This document shows positions 1-9,460 of a DNA stretch of 38,034 nucleotides, in pieces. The notes under the pieces are model-generated. The model saw nothing but the letters and a program-made list of their open reading frames with translations. It searched no databases and was not told the DNA's origin. A program made the translations under genes and the position numbers. The stretch is from an uncultured Eubacteriales bacterium (GTDB lineage: Bacteria; Bacillota; Clostridia; Oscillospirales; Oscillospiraceae): NCBI GenBank assembly GCA_900319635.1, contig ONPF01000007.1, forward strand, positions 1 through 38,034, in the 5' to 3' direction. Each line of letters begins with the position of its first letter. Within the stretch, counting starts at the first letter, position 1.

Positions 1-75
1 TTTCGCATTTAAAAGTTTGCGTTTTCATGAAGAATGGATACTAATTTGCTTGCTTTCTCACTCGAAAGTTACATC

Positions 76-1704
<1,629 letters not shown>

Positions 1705-1720
1705 TCAAATGCCTCCTTAC

Positions 1721-2005
1721 TTACTCAATAACGGCCAGAATGTCGGACTGGCGGACGATGGTGTACTCCTCATCCTCCAGCTTGACCTTGCTGCCGCTGT
1801 ACTTGCCGACCAGAACCTGCTGTCCGGCCTTCACGATCATCTCGACCTGATTGCCGTCCACCAGTCCGCCGGGGCCGACCTCCATCACGTCATAGATCTC
1901 GGGCTTTTCCTGGGCGGAAGAGGCCAGGAACAGACCGGAGGCGGTGCGCTCTTCGGCGGCGCGCTGCTTCAGCACGACTCTGTCAGCCAAGGGTTTCAGT
2001 TTCAT
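1721..2005 (-). CDS. groS: Co-chaperonin GroES (Hsp10)
   Basis: Heptameric lid of the GroEL folding chamber. The 94-residue length and the opening MKLKPLADRVVLK are typical. The mobile-loop region that touches GroEL is around residues 16-30 (AAEERTASGLFL). An upstream in-frame extension exists, but the ATG at 2005 is chosen because GGAGGTATAG sits directly before it and homology begins there. It is the first gene of the groES-groEL operon and is transcribed from a HrcA/CIRCE-type promoter. Confidence 0.98.
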   Translation of the reverse strand: MKLKPLADRVVLKQRAAEERTASGLFLASSAQEKPEIYDVMEVGPGGLVDGNQVEMIVKAGQQVLVGKYSGSKVKLEDEEYTIVRQSDILAVIE

Positions 2006-2042
2006 TGCTTCTATACCTCCATAAATGTTTTTTACAAAAATC

Positions 2043-2083
2043 AGCACCGTTAGCACTCAAAACCTATGAGTGCTAACGGTGCT
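2043..2083 (-). promoter_or_regulatory. CIRCE operator (HrcA-binding site), extended
   Basis: The core is TTAGCACTC-N9-GAGTGCTAA at 2050-2076, an exact match to the CIRCE consensus bound by the heat-shock repressor HrcA. Complementarity continues outward so that each arm is a perfect 16 bases (AGCACCGTTAGCACTC and its complement) around a 9-base spacer. It lies just downstream of the groES -10 box, in the 5' untranslated region, as expected for repression by HrcA. hrcA itself is not in the window. Confidence 0.97.
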
Positions 2084-2084
2084 T

Positions 2085-2112
2085 ACTATACCACAATTTT
2101 CTATTTTTGCAA
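2085..2112 (-). promoter_or_regulatory. groESL promoter
   Basis: On the minus strand, a TTGCAA -35 (2107-2112) and a TATAGT -10 (2085-2090) are separated by 16 bases. Both are immediately upstream of the CIRCE operator, which would cover the transcription start. Confidence 0.75.
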
Positions 2113-2182
2113 GCCCCTTGCCAAAAGAAGTTTTGAACTTTTTGTGAAAGGAGAGACGAATCCGGCGTTCATTGCGTCCTTG

Positions 2183-2245
2183 CCTCCCCTGAAAGGGGAG
2201 GTGTCGCCCGGCGTCCCCCGCAAGCCGGGTGACGGAAGGGTTTCC
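2183..2245 (+). repeat. Two-hairpin interspersed repeat
   Basis: CCTCCCCT-gaa-AGGGGAGG (2183-2201) is followed by a second hairpin (GTCgCCCGGC pairing with GCCGGGtGAC) and a GGAAGGG tail. The same architecture with different stem sequences recurs at 8743-8794 and, inverted, at about 12510-12562 and 12753-12806. It occupies the gap between the lipid kinase stop and the groES promoter. No gene is visible in this gap. Confidence 0.7.
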
Positions 2246-2259
2246 CCAGGTGCGCTGTA

Positions 2260-3177
2260 TCATTCCCCGAAGAACGTCATCCCCCTGGGTACGATCAGGT
2301 TCAGCGCCTTGGGAACCATGTGGAAGCGAAACTCCGTCGCCCGCAGCGCCTCGCCGTCCAGCTGGGCCACGTCCTCCTTCTCACAGCGGATCACGACCTC
2401 GCCGGAGGAGCGGATGTGCTTGATGAACTTGGGCATCTCGTCCGCCTTGCCCTTGGAGTATTTGCCGATCAGCGCGGCAAACTGCACCAGGTTGACCTTC
2501 TTCACGATGTACACGTCCATGATCCCGTCGTCGGGCATGGCTTCCAGACTGGGGTTGAAGCCGCCGCCGTAGAAGCGGCCGTTGCAGGCGCAGACCAGGG
2601 TGTGCTTGCCGTCGGCGTGAAAATCGCCGCAGGCGATATCCATCTTCGTGGCGATGCCCTTGAACATGTTCACCGCTGCGGAGACCACGTAGCCGGTGGC
2701 GCCGCCGATGAGGGGGATGCCGCTGTATTTATGGATGTCGGTGCCGATGCGGGCGTCCACGCCCACGGAGCAGATGTTGGCGCTATAGCGGCCGTTGCAT
2801 TCCAAAAGGTCGATGGGGCGCTCGCTGCCGTCCAGCAGGGCGTCCAGATCCCGAAACAGATCCTTCTCGTCCCCGAACATGCGGCAGAAGTCGTTGCCCG
2901 TGCCGGTGGGGAAGGGGCAGACGGCCACGTTTCGCTTCAGCGCCGCGCCGCAGACGCACTCGTTGAAGGTGCCGTCCCCGCCGCAGGCGTAGACGCGCAG
3001 ATGCTCGCCCTTCGCGCTCTCCTCCTGGATCTTGCGGGTGGCGTCCAGGGGGGCGGTGGTCACATAGATTTCAAATTCTCCGCCCCGTTTTTGAAAAGCG
3101 GCCTCCACCTTGCCCCGCACCTCTTCGGTCTTGTCCTTGCCGCCGGCGATGGGGTTTACGATAAACAGGTGCTTCAT
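2260..3177 (-). CDS. Diacylglycerol/lipid kinase family protein (YegS/DgkB-like)
   Basis: Predicted to phosphorylate a lipid alcohol, probably diacylglycerol, with ATP at the inner membrane face. The 305-residue length is normal for the DAGK-catalytic family. Visible signatures are NPIAGG at residues 8-13, the nucleotide-binding GGDGT at 66-70 and PTGTGND at 90-96, followed by the beta-sandwich C-terminal domain. The start ATG at 3177 has AGAGGG upstream. It follows the methyltransferase gene by only 16 bases, so the two are probably cotranscribed. Whether it makes phosphatidic acid or acts on another lipid cannot be told from sequence. Confidence 0.93.
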   Translation of the reverse strand: MKHLFIVNPIAGGKDKTEEVRGKVEAAFQKRGGEFEIYVTTAPLDATRKIQEESAKGEHLRVYACGGDGTFNECVCGAALKRNVAVCPFPTGTGNDFCRMFGDEKDLFRDLDALLDGSERPIDLLECNGRYSANICSVGVDARIGTDIHKYSGIPLIGGATGYVVSAAVNMFKGIATKMDIACGDFHADGKHTLVCACNGRFYGGGFNPSLEAMPDDGIMDVYIVKKVNLVQFAALIGKYSKGKADEMPKFIKHIRSSGEVVIRCEKEDVAQLDGEALRATEFRFHMVPKALNLIVPRGMTFFGE

Positions 3178-3193
3178 CTTGTATCCCTCTTTT

Positions 3194-4306
3194 TTATTTA
3201 TAGTACATGAACAGGTCGCACTTGATCATACCGTTATACAGCTTCCGCTTTTTGTCCGCCTCCCGGCCGAAGCAGCGCTCAAACTCTGTGTGGGAGGAGA
3301 GCAGATAGAGCTGCCAGTTTGCAAGGCTCCGGTACGCCTGGCCGAAGGCGCGGTAGAGGTCTTCGGCCTCCTCCTTCTCGCCGATCCGCTCCCCGTAGGG
3401 GGGATTGGTGACGATCACGCCCCGCTCGGTCTTCCGGTCAAAGCTGCGGGCGTCGGCCACCTCGAAGCGGACGATATCGGAAACCCCGGCGCGCTCGGCG
3501 TTGGCCCTTGCGATGGCGATGGCCTTGGGGTCGATGTCCGTGCCAAGGATCCTGTAGTCGCCGTGAAACTCCCGCACGGCGGCGGCCTCCCGCTCCCGCT
3601 GCCAGATCCCCGGATCCAGCGTGCGCCAGTCCATGGCGGCAAAGTGCCGGCTTCGGCCGGGCGCGGCGTTTTTGGCGATCATCGCCGCCTCGATGGGGAT
3701 GGTGCCGCTGCCGCAGAAGGGGTCGCAGAAATCGTCCCGCCCCCGGTAACGGGAGAGATTCACCATGGCGGCGGCCAGAGTCTCCCGCAGGGGCGCGGCG
3801 TTGTGCGCCGGGCGGTAGCCCCGCTTGTGCAGCCCCTCTCCGCTGGTGTCCAGGCACAGGGAGACCTGATCCTTCATGATGGAAAAGCGGATCTGCACCG
3901 TCTCGCCGGTCTCGGCGAACCAGCCCAGATGATAGCGCCCTTTCAGCCGCTCCACCACGGCCTTTTTGATGATCTTCTGGCAGTCGGACACGGAGAAGAG
4001 CTTGGAGTTCAGACTGTGCCCGGTGACGGGGAAGGCGGCGTCCTTGGGGATCCAGCGCTCCCAGGGCAGGGCCTTCGTCCGCTCAAAGAGCTGGTCAAAG
4101 GTCAGAGCCTCGAAGCGGCCCAGCTCCAGCAGCACCCGCTCGCCGGTGCGCAGGCGCAAATTCGCCCGGGCCAGCATCCCCTCGTCGCCGGTGAAGTAGA
4201 CCCGGCCGTTTTCCGCCGAGACGGAGGGTGCGTCCATGCGCCGCAGCTCATCGGCTGCCAGCCCCTCCAGGCCGAACAGACAGGGCACGCAAAATTGAAG
4301 ATCCAT
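3194..4306 (-). CDS. rlmL: Class I SAM-dependent rRNA (guanine-N2)-methyltransferase, RlmL/YpsC-like
   Basis: Probable 23S rRNA m2G methyltransferase. The 370-residue protein has an N-terminal ferredoxin-like/THUMP region (residues about 1-150), then a Rossmann methyltransferase fold with the SAM-binding motif DPFCGSG at 195-201, an acidic GTDID at 255-259 and the catalytic NPPYGER at 301-307. The frame is open further upstream, but the ATG at 4306 is chosen because GAGGT lies eight bases before it and the upstream 54 codons overlap the promoter. It corresponds to the single-domain YpsC-type enzyme of Firmicutes, not the fused RlmKL of E. coli. It is the first gene of an operon with the lipid kinase. 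Confidence 0.92.
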   Translation of the reverse strand: MDLQFCVPCLFGLEGLAADELRRMDAPSVSAENGRVYFTGDEGMLARANLRLRTGERVLLELGRFEALTFDQLFERTKALPWERWIPKDAAFPVTGHSLNSKLFSVSDCQKIIKKAVVERLKGRYHLGWFAETGETVQIRFSIMKDQVSLCLDTSGEGLHKRGYRPAHNAAPLRETLAAAMVNLSRYRGRDDFCDPFCGSGTIPIEAAMIAKNAAPGRSRHFAAMDWRTLDPGIWQREREAAAVREFHGDYRILGTDIDPKAIAIARANAERAGVSDIVRFEVADARSFDRKTERGVIVTNPPYGERIGEKEEAEDLYRAFGQAYRSLANWQLYLLSSHTEFERCFGREADKKRKLYNGMIKCDLFMYYK

Positions 4307-4342
4307 AGTTACCTCGCAAATCGAAAAAATCTTTCCTGCACA

Positions 4343-4371
4343 AATATACAGGAAAAGTCGAAACTTGTAAA
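4343..4371 (-). promoter_or_regulatory. Promoter of the rlmL-lipid kinase operon
   Basis: On the minus strand, TTTACA (4366-4371) and TATATT (4343-4348) are separated by 17 bases, about 36 bases upstream of the methyltransferase start codon. Confidence 0.65.
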
Positions 4372-4452
4372 CGGGATGTGACAAATCTAACAGAAAAACT
4401 TGCAAGAAAACCGCGGCCTTGATCAAATGATAAAAAAGGATGAAAAAAGCTA

Positions 4453-4481
4453 TTGAATTTTTTAGCATTTGGAGGTATAGT
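4453..4481 (+). promoter_or_regulatory. Promoter of the unknown gene-cstA pair
   Basis: TTGAAT (4453-4458) and TATAGT (4476-4481) with a 17-base spacer, about 40 bases before the ATG at 4523. The AT-rich gap to the divergent rlmL promoter holds no gene. Confidence 0.7.
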
Positions 4482-4522
4482 AAGCTATAGTCATAAATTG
4501 TTCATTTTTGGGGGATAGCCAA

Positions 4523-5047
4523 ATGGCCATTGAGCGGTCTTTGTTTCTGGAAATCGTAAAGGACGCCTACAGCGCCTATTATACGATTATCCCCGCGGAG
4601 GAGACGGAGCTGCCCCTGGCTTTCCGGGCGGACTATAATGCCCAGGATGAACGGTATTTTCTCACCAAGAACGCCAGCATCTGGCGAAACGAGAAAAAAG
4701 AGTACGCATTTGTGTTCTCTGCGGCTGCCTTTGACCAGGAGACAGTGAAAAAGTGCATCGACTGGGCGCTGGAGGATATGCTCCCCAAGGTGAAGCCGCA
4801 CAAGGAACATCAGTATACCAACTGCAAGGTGGTCTTCATTGCCGATTCTCTTGATGAGGCAACGATCTCCGCTGTGAAGAAAAGCAAGTTTTCCAAGAGT
4901 TACGGTTTTCTCTCCGCCCAGGGATACACGGAGCTGGTCGCCGCTGCCGTGGATCTGAGTACGGAGAAAACCTATACAAACCGGGTCGGCCACGGCCTGG
5001 AATCCTTCTTTCATAAGCTGTTTGCCCTGCGTCATGAGGAAGCGTAG
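4523..5047 (+). CDS. Conserved-looking protein of unknown function upstream of cstA
   Basis: A 174-residue soluble protein with mixed alpha/beta composition, no signal peptide and no membrane segment. I do not recognise a characterised family. It carries aromatic-rich N-terminal (SAYYTII) and central (KKEYAFVFS) stretches and a Lys-rich patch near residue 130. A TTG at 4508 is in frame, but the ATG at 4523 has GGGGGA eight bases upstream and is preferred. It ends 43 bases before cstA, has the only clear promoter, and so is probably cotranscribed with the transporter. A role linked to CstA is inference from position only. Confidence 0.85.
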   Translation: MAIERSLFLEIVKDAYSAYYTIIPAEETELPLAFRADYNAQDERYFLTKNASIWRNEKKEYAFVFSAAAFDQETVKKCIDWALEDMLPKVKPHKEHQYTNCKVVFIADSLDEATISAVKKSKFSKSYGFLSAQGYTELVAAAVDLSTEKTYTNRVGHGLESFFHKLFALRHEEA

Positions 5048-5090
5048 AGCAAATGGTGATAAAAACTTTTTCATCTAAGGAGTGAAAAGT

Positions 5091-7064
5091 ATGAGCGCAT
5101 TGTTGATCCTCTTGATCGCGATCGTACTGCTGGGCCTGGGCTACGTCTTCTATGGCGGCTGGCTTGCCAAGCAGTGGGGTGTCGACCCCAATCGCGAGAC
5201 CCCGGCTCACACCAGCTACGACGGAAAGGACTTCGTTCCTGCCAACCCCGCCGTGCTGATGGGCCACCACTTCTCTTCCATCGCCGGTGCAGGCCCCATT
5301 AACGGACCTATCCAGGCCGCTGTGTTCGGCTGGGTTCCCGTTTTCCTGTGGTGTGTGCTGGGCGGCATCTTCTTCGGCGCTATGCACGACTTTGGCGCCC
5401 TGTTCGCCTCCATCCGTCACAACGGCGGCTCCATCGGCCAGGTCATGAAGGACTCCATGGGTGTCAAGGCCCAGCGGCTCTTCATCGTCTTCGCCCTCGC
5501 CGTTCTGATCCTGGTCATCGCCTCCTTCACCTCTGTTGTTGCCTCCACCTTTGAGGCCAACTACACCAAGACTGGCGTTGACTTCGAGAAGACCGAGGTC
5601 ACCGCGTTTGAAGATGGCAAGAATGTCTATGCTCTGAACGAGGACGGCAGCTACAAGCTGATCGTCAAGGATGCGGAAGGCAACTATCCCGAGGTCGATC
5701 CCGAGGCCGAGTACTTCGTCCCTGTCGCTGCTGAGGGTGTTACCTACTTCGCCAAGGACGGCGTGAAATACGTAGCCAAGGATCTGGCTGAGACGGACGC
5801 TACCAAGGTGTTTGTCCCCGTGGGTAAGGCCATTACCACCGGCGCCATCCTGCCCAACGCTTCCACCGCTATGACCTCCATGCTGTTCATCCTGATCGCC
5901 ATCGTCTTCGGTTACTTTGTGTACCGCAAGAATGCCAAGGTCGGCCCCGCCACCATCATCGGCATCATCGGTATCATCGCGATCGTTTTCGTCGGCCTTA
6001 AGGTCGGTCTGAACCTGGGTCGTACTTTCTGGGTTCTGTTCATCGCTGTGTACGTCACCATCGCCTCCCTGCTGCCCGTGTGGATCCTGCTGCAGCCTCG
6101 TGACTACCTGAGCTCCTTCCTGCTCTACGGTATGATGATCCTGGCTGTTGTCGCCATCATCGGCGGCACCTTCACCGGCACTGCCAACATGGAAGTTCCC
6201 ATGTTCACCGGTTGGAAGAACGCTGCGGGTCAGCCTCTGTTCCCGTTCCTGTTCATCACCGTTGCCTGCGGCGCCTGCTCCGGCTTCCACTCTCTGATCA
6301 GCTCCGGTACTTCCTCCAAGCAGATCAACAACGAGAAGGACGCCAAGATCATCGGCTACGGCTCCATGATCATCGAGTCCGCTCTGGGCATCATCTCCCT
6401 GATCGCTGTTGGTGTTGTGTACAAGACTGCTGTTGCCGGTGGCGACGGTATGTCCATGTCCTCTCCTCCGACCATCTTCGCCGGTGGTATTGCCACCCTG
6501 TTCTCTTCCTTCGCTCCTGCGACCAAGGGCGTCATCCGCAACCTGTTCACCCTGGCTGTGTCCGTCTTCGCTCTGACCTCTCTGGACTCCGCCACTCGTC
6601 TGTGCCGCTACCTGTTCGCTGAGCTGCTCACTCCGGAAGGAAAGACCCACGAGGATCTGACCGGCGTTGCCAAGTTCCTGACCACGCCTATCGTCTCCAC
6701 CCTCATCATGGTCGTCATCGGCTGCGGCATCGGCTTCCTGAACCTGAACCAGATCTGGGGCGTGTTCGGCGCTGCCAACCAGCTGCTGGCTGCTGTTGCC
6801 ATGCTGGCTGTCTGCACTTGGCTGGGCAAGATCGGCAAGAACAACAAGATGTTCTACTTCCCCATGTGCTTCATGCTGGTTGCTACCATCACCGCTCTGT
6901 GCTACACCATCGTTGGCGGCTTCGGCAAGATCGCCGCTGGCGCTGCCTGGGGCGTGTGGTTCCAGGTTATCTGGAGCATCATCCTGGTTGTTCTGGCTGT
7001 CATCCTGGCCGTCATGTCTCTCAAGACCCTGATCGCCCAGGGCAAGAACAAGCAGAAGGCGTAA
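5091..7064 (+). CDS. cstA: Carbon starvation protein A (CstA-type transporter) with inserted soluble segment
   Basis: Polytopic membrane transporter of the CstA family, whose members import pyruvate or peptides on carbon limitation. The CstA hallmarks GHHFSSIAGAGPI (residues 59-71) and SGFHSLISSGTSSKQ (about 400) are intact, with some fifteen or more hydrophobic segments over 657 residues. Residues about 155-248 form a charged, Asp/Glu/Lys/Tyr-rich soluble segment between two membrane helices that contains two similar stretches (YFVPVAAEGVTYFAKDG, KYVAKDLAETDATKVFVPVG). This looks like an extracytoplasmic insertion. The start ATG at 5091 has TAAGGAG eight bases upstream; a GTG at 5082 overlaps that site and is rejected. 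Substrate cannot be fixed from sequence. Codon use is unusually uniform, suggesting high expression. Confidence 0.96.
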   Translation: MSALLILLIAIVLLGLGYVFYGGWLAKQWGVDPNRETPAHTSYDGKDFVPANPAVLMGHHFSSIAGAGPINGPIQAAVFGWVPVFLWCVLGGIFFGAMHDFGALFASIRHNGGSIGQVMKDSMGVKAQRLFIVFALAVLILVIASFTSVVASTFEANYTKTGVDFEKTEVTAFEDGKNVYALNEDGSYKLIVKDAEGNYPEVDPEAEYFVPVAAEGVTYFAKDGVKYVAKDLAETDATKVFVPVGKAITTGAILPNASTAMTSMLFILIAIVFGYFVYRKNAKVGPATIIGIIGIIAIVFVGLKVGLNLGRTFWVLFIAVYVTIASLLPVWILLQPRDYLSSFLLYGMMILAVVAIIGGTFTGTANMEVPMFTGWKNAAGQPLFPFLFITVACGACSGFHSLISSGTSSKQINNEKDAKIIGYGSMIIESALGIISLIAVGVVYKTAVAGGDGMSMSSPPTIFAGGIATLFSSFAPATKGVIRNLFTLAVSVFALTSLDSATRLCRYLFAELLTPEGKTHEDLTGVAKFLTTPIVSTLIMVVIGCGIGFLNLNQIWGVFGAANQLLAAVAMLAVCTWLGKIGKNNKMFYFPMCFMLVATITALCYTIVGGFGKIAAGAAWGVWFQVIWSIILVVLAVILAVMSLKTLIAQGKNKQKA

Positions 7065-7114
7065 TCGTCCTCTCTTCGTTCAAACGCACATATTCCAATA
7101 GATTCCTCAGTAAG

Positions 7115-7139
7115 AAGGGCTGCTTCGGCAGCCCTTTTT
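7115..7139 (+). terminator. Rho-independent terminator of cstA
   Basis: A perfect 9-bp stem AAGGGCTGC/GCAGCCCTT closed by a TTCG tetraloop, followed by TTTTT. Confidence 0.95.
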
Positions 7140-7162
7140 GCTGTCAATATGAAGCTTCCCCC

Positions 7163-7275
7163 GTCATTGCGAGCCAGTGTCGCAACACTGGTGTGGCAAT
7201 CCGTGTCTCTCTTTTCCGGGGAGTACGGGGGATGGGGACTGCCGCCGGCCATGGACTTTTCCTCCCCGCAATGAC
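7163..7275 (+). repeat. 113-bp palindrome-bounded interspersed repeat
   Basis: The ends are inverted repeats, GTCATTGCG (7163-7171) and CGCAATGAC (7267-7275). Inside is a perfect hairpin CCAGTGT-cgca-ACACTGG (7174-7191) and GTGTGGCAATCCG. It codes for nothing and resembles a REP/MITE-like element. A related, diverged copy enters the window end at 37939. It lies between the cstA terminator and the next promoter. Confidence 0.7.
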
Positions 7276-7293
7276 ATCAGAAGGGAAATACAC

Positions 7294-7322
7294 TTGCCTG
7301 GAACGAATAATCCTGCTATAAT
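7294..7322 (+). promoter_or_regulatory. Promoter of the CoA-transferase gene
   Basis: TTGCCT (7294-7299), 17-base spacer, TATAAT (7317-7322), with TG two bases before the -10 (extended -10). It begins 19 bases after the repeat element ends. Confidence 0.85.
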
Positions 7323-7341
7323 CTTCCAGAGGTGATGCTTC

Positions 7342-8679
7342 ATGAATCTCATGCAGGAATATCGCAGCAAGCTCTGCACCGCCGAAGAGGCGGTGCGCCT
7401 GGTCAAATCCGGTGACTGGGTGGACTACGGCTCCAACAACGGCTATCCCTCCACGCTGGACGCGGCGCTGGCCCGGCGGCGGGACGAGCTGCACCATGTG
7501 AAGGTGCGCGGCAATCTCCTGCGCGGCCCCCTGGCCGTGGTGGAGTGCGACCCCAGCATGGAGCATTTTGTGTATGATTCCTGGCACTGCTCCGGCTATG
7601 AGCGCAAGCTCTGCGACGCGGGCCGCGCCTTCTTTACCCCCATGCTGTTCCGGGATCTGGATCGCTATTATCACCAGTACCTGACCGTAGACGTGGCCAT
7701 GCTCTCGGTTGCGCCCATGGACGAGAACGGCTATTTCAATCTCTCCGGCGCCCTGGGCGCGGAGCGGGGCATTGCGGACACGGCGAAGAAGATCATCGTG
7801 GAGGTCAACGAGAATCTGCCCCGCATCAAGGGCAATCCCGCGGAGGTCGGCATCCCGCTGGAGCGGGTGGACGCCATTGTGGAGGCCGGGCGCATCCCCC
7901 TGTGGGAGATGAAGTCCCCCGAGCCCTCGGAAATCGACCGTCAGATCGCGGGGCATGTGCTGCCCCTGATCCCCGACGGGGCGGTGATCCAGCTGGGCAT
8001 CGGCGGTATGCCCAACGCCCTGGGCGAGCTGCTGGCGGAGTCCGATCTCCAGGATCTGGGCATGCACACCGAGCTCTGCTCCGACGGGTATCTGGCCCTC
8101 TTCAAGGCCGGCAAGCTCACCAACGCGAAAAAGACCCTGCACACCGGCAAGGGCGTGCTGGGCCTCGCCATCGGCTCCCAGGAGCTCTTTGACTGGGTTA
8201 ACGAGAACGACGCCGTGCTTGGCGCCCCGCTGAGCTATGTGAATAACCCCTTCGTCATCGCGCAAAATGACAAGATGATCTCCATCAACGGCTGCCTGAA
8301 CGTGGATCTCTACGGCCAGGTGGCCTCTGAGAGCGCCGGCACCCGGCACATCAGCGGCACCGGCGGCCAGCTGGACTTCGTCACCGGCGCGGCCATGTCC
8401 AAGGGCGGACGGAGCTTTTTGTGCCTCCCCTCCACCTTCACGGATAAGAAGGGCGTGCTCCACTCCCGCATCCTGCCCCAGATGTCGGGCGACATCATCA
8501 CCACGCCCCGCAGCCAGGCGGCCACCATCGTCACCGAGTACGGCGCGGCGGATCTCACCGGCCGCAGCACCTGGGAGCGGGCGGCGCGGCTCATCGACAT
8601 TGCCCACCCCGACTTCCGGGAGGAGCTGATCCGCAAGGCGGAGGAGCAGCGCATCTGGCTGCCGTCCAACAAACGCTGA
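7342..8679 (+). CDS. Acetyl-CoA hydrolase/transferase family CoA-transferase (butyryl-CoA or 4-hydroxybutyryl-CoA:acetate type)
   Basis: Cytosolic CoA-transferase that moves CoA between an acyl-CoA and a carboxylate such as acetate. The 445-residue length and both family domains fit: an N-terminal domain (about 1-185) and a C-terminal domain with the glycine loop GIGGMPNAL (219-227) and HTELCSDG (242-249). Glu244 in that second motif aligns by position with the catalytic glutamate of the 4-hydroxybutyrate/butyrate CoA-transferases. EYGAADLTG is further downstream. The start ATG at 7342 has AGAGGTG upstream. In gut Clostridia such an enzyme is often the terminal step of butyrate formation, but the exact acyl substrate (butyrate, 4-hydroxybutyrate, propionate) is not resolved by these motifs. 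No other butyrate-pathway genes are nearby. Confidence 0.93.
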   Translation: MNLMQEYRSKLCTAEEAVRLVKSGDWVDYGSNNGYPSTLDAALARRRDELHHVKVRGNLLRGPLAVVECDPSMEHFVYDSWHCSGYERKLCDAGRAFFTPMLFRDLDRYYHQYLTVDVAMLSVAPMDENGYFNLSGALGAERGIADTAKKIIVEVNENLPRIKGNPAEVGIPLERVDAIVEAGRIPLWEMKSPEPSEIDRQIAGHVLPLIPDGAVIQLGIGGMPNALGELLAESDLQDLGMHTELCSDGYLALFKAGKLTNAKKTLHTGKGVLGLAIGSQELFDWVNENDAVLGAPLSYVNNPFVIAQNDKMISINGCLNVDLYGQVASESAGTRHISGTGGQLDFVTGAAMSKGGRSFLCLPSTFTDKKGVLHSRILPQMSGDIITTPRSQAATIVTEYGAADLTGRSTWERAARLIDIAHPDFREELIRKAEEQRIWLPSNKR

Positions 8680-8692
8680 GAGGAGATCCCTT

Positions 8693-8794
8693 CCCCCTAT
8701 CGGCCTCCGGCCACTTCCCCCTGCGGGGGAAGCAAGAGCTCGCCTCCCCCCTGGGGGGGGGAGGTGCCCAGTGCGCACACTGGGCGGAAGGGGG
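8693..8794 (+). repeat. Pair of two-hairpin repeats, back to back
   Basis: The first unit (about 8693-8731), read on the minus strand, is CTTCCCCC-hairpin-GTG, a GGCC/GGCC hairpin and GATAGGGG. It matches the unit at 13918-13959 in opposite orientation. The second unit (about 8743-8794) reads CTCCCCCC/GGGGGGGAG, GTG, a CCCAGTG/CACTGGG hairpin and GGAAGGGG, matching the architecture at 2183-2245. No gene is seen in the 163-base gap they fill. Confidence 0.7.
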
Positions 8795-8842
8795 ATTGAG
8801 CGTCGCGCTGCAAATCGTTCCGGCATACTGAGGAGAAAAACC

Positions 8843-9400
8843 ATGTACATCGACAACACCTTATATCGCGGCCGTCCGGCGGGGGAGCGCATCCCCAAGG
8901 AGACGCGCTGCTACGATTTCCTCGACCGCCTGGGGGTGGAATACTTCCGGGTGGATCACGAGCACGCCGACACAATCCCGGACTGCGAGCTGGTGGAGGG
9001 CCTGCTGGGCTGCAAGATCTGCAAGAACCTCTTTCTCACAAACCGCCAGCAGACGGATTTCTATCTGCTCATCATGCCGGGGGAGAAGCCCTTCAAGACC
9101 AAACTCCTCTCCAAGCAGATCGGCTCCGCTCGCCTGAGCTTTGCCGGGCCCGAGCATATGGAGCAGTATCTGGACATCACCCCCGGCTCCGTCAGCGTCC
9201 TGGGGCTGATGAACGACAGGGAGAAGAAGGTTCGCCTGCTTGTGGATCGGGATCTGCTGGCCGAGGAGAGCTTCGGCTGCCACCCCTGCATCAACACCTC
9301 CAGCCTGCGCTTCAAGACGACGGATCTGTTTGAAAAGATCCTGCCCGCCCTGGAGCACGAGCCCACCTTTGTGGAGCTCCCCTGGACGGTGGAAGAGTGA
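8843..9400 (+). CDS. YbaK-superfamily aminoacyl-tRNA deacylase, ProXp-ala (PrdX)-like
   Basis: Likely trans-editing enzyme that hydrolyses mischarged tRNA(Pro), typically Ala-tRNA(Pro). The 185-residue protein has the prolyl-tRNA-synthetase-associated (INS-like) fold: a K-N-L-F-L motif at 61-65 with the conserved Lys61, and the substrate-loop signature HPCINTSS near residues 145-152. The start ATG at 8843 is chosen because GAGGAG lies nine bases before it and the upstream 24 codons fall in a repeat. A second YbaK-type gene lies at 28982-29452. The ProXp-ala assignment over another deacylase subclass is inference from length and motifs. Confidence 0.87.
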   Translation: MYIDNTLYRGRPAGERIPKETRCYDFLDRLGVEYFRVDHEHADTIPDCELVEGLLGCKICKNLFLTNRQQTDFYLLIMPGEKPFKTKLLSKQIGSARLSFAGPEHMEQYLDITPGSVSVLGLMNDREKKVRLLVDRDLLAEESFGCHPCINTSSLRFKTTDLFEKILPALEHEPTFVELPWTVEE

Positions 9401-9401
9401 T

Positions 9402-9430
9402 TTGTAGGGGCCGACGCCCTCGGCGGCCCG
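9402..9430 (+). repeat. 30-bp GTAGGGGCC repeat, copy 1
   Basis: TTGTAGGGGCCG, then a GGGCCGaCG/CGgCGGCCC imperfect hairpin. The same 30-base sequence with two changes is found at 12291-12320 right after the T-box terminator. Confidence 0.65.
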
Positions 9431-9460
9431 AAAACGAAAAAAAGCGTGAAGGGAGCGCGT

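Noticed and set aside
4307-4468. N-terminal extension of the RlmL-like protein
   Set aside because: It overlaps the predicted promoter and lacks homology; GAGGT precedes the internal ATG at 4306.
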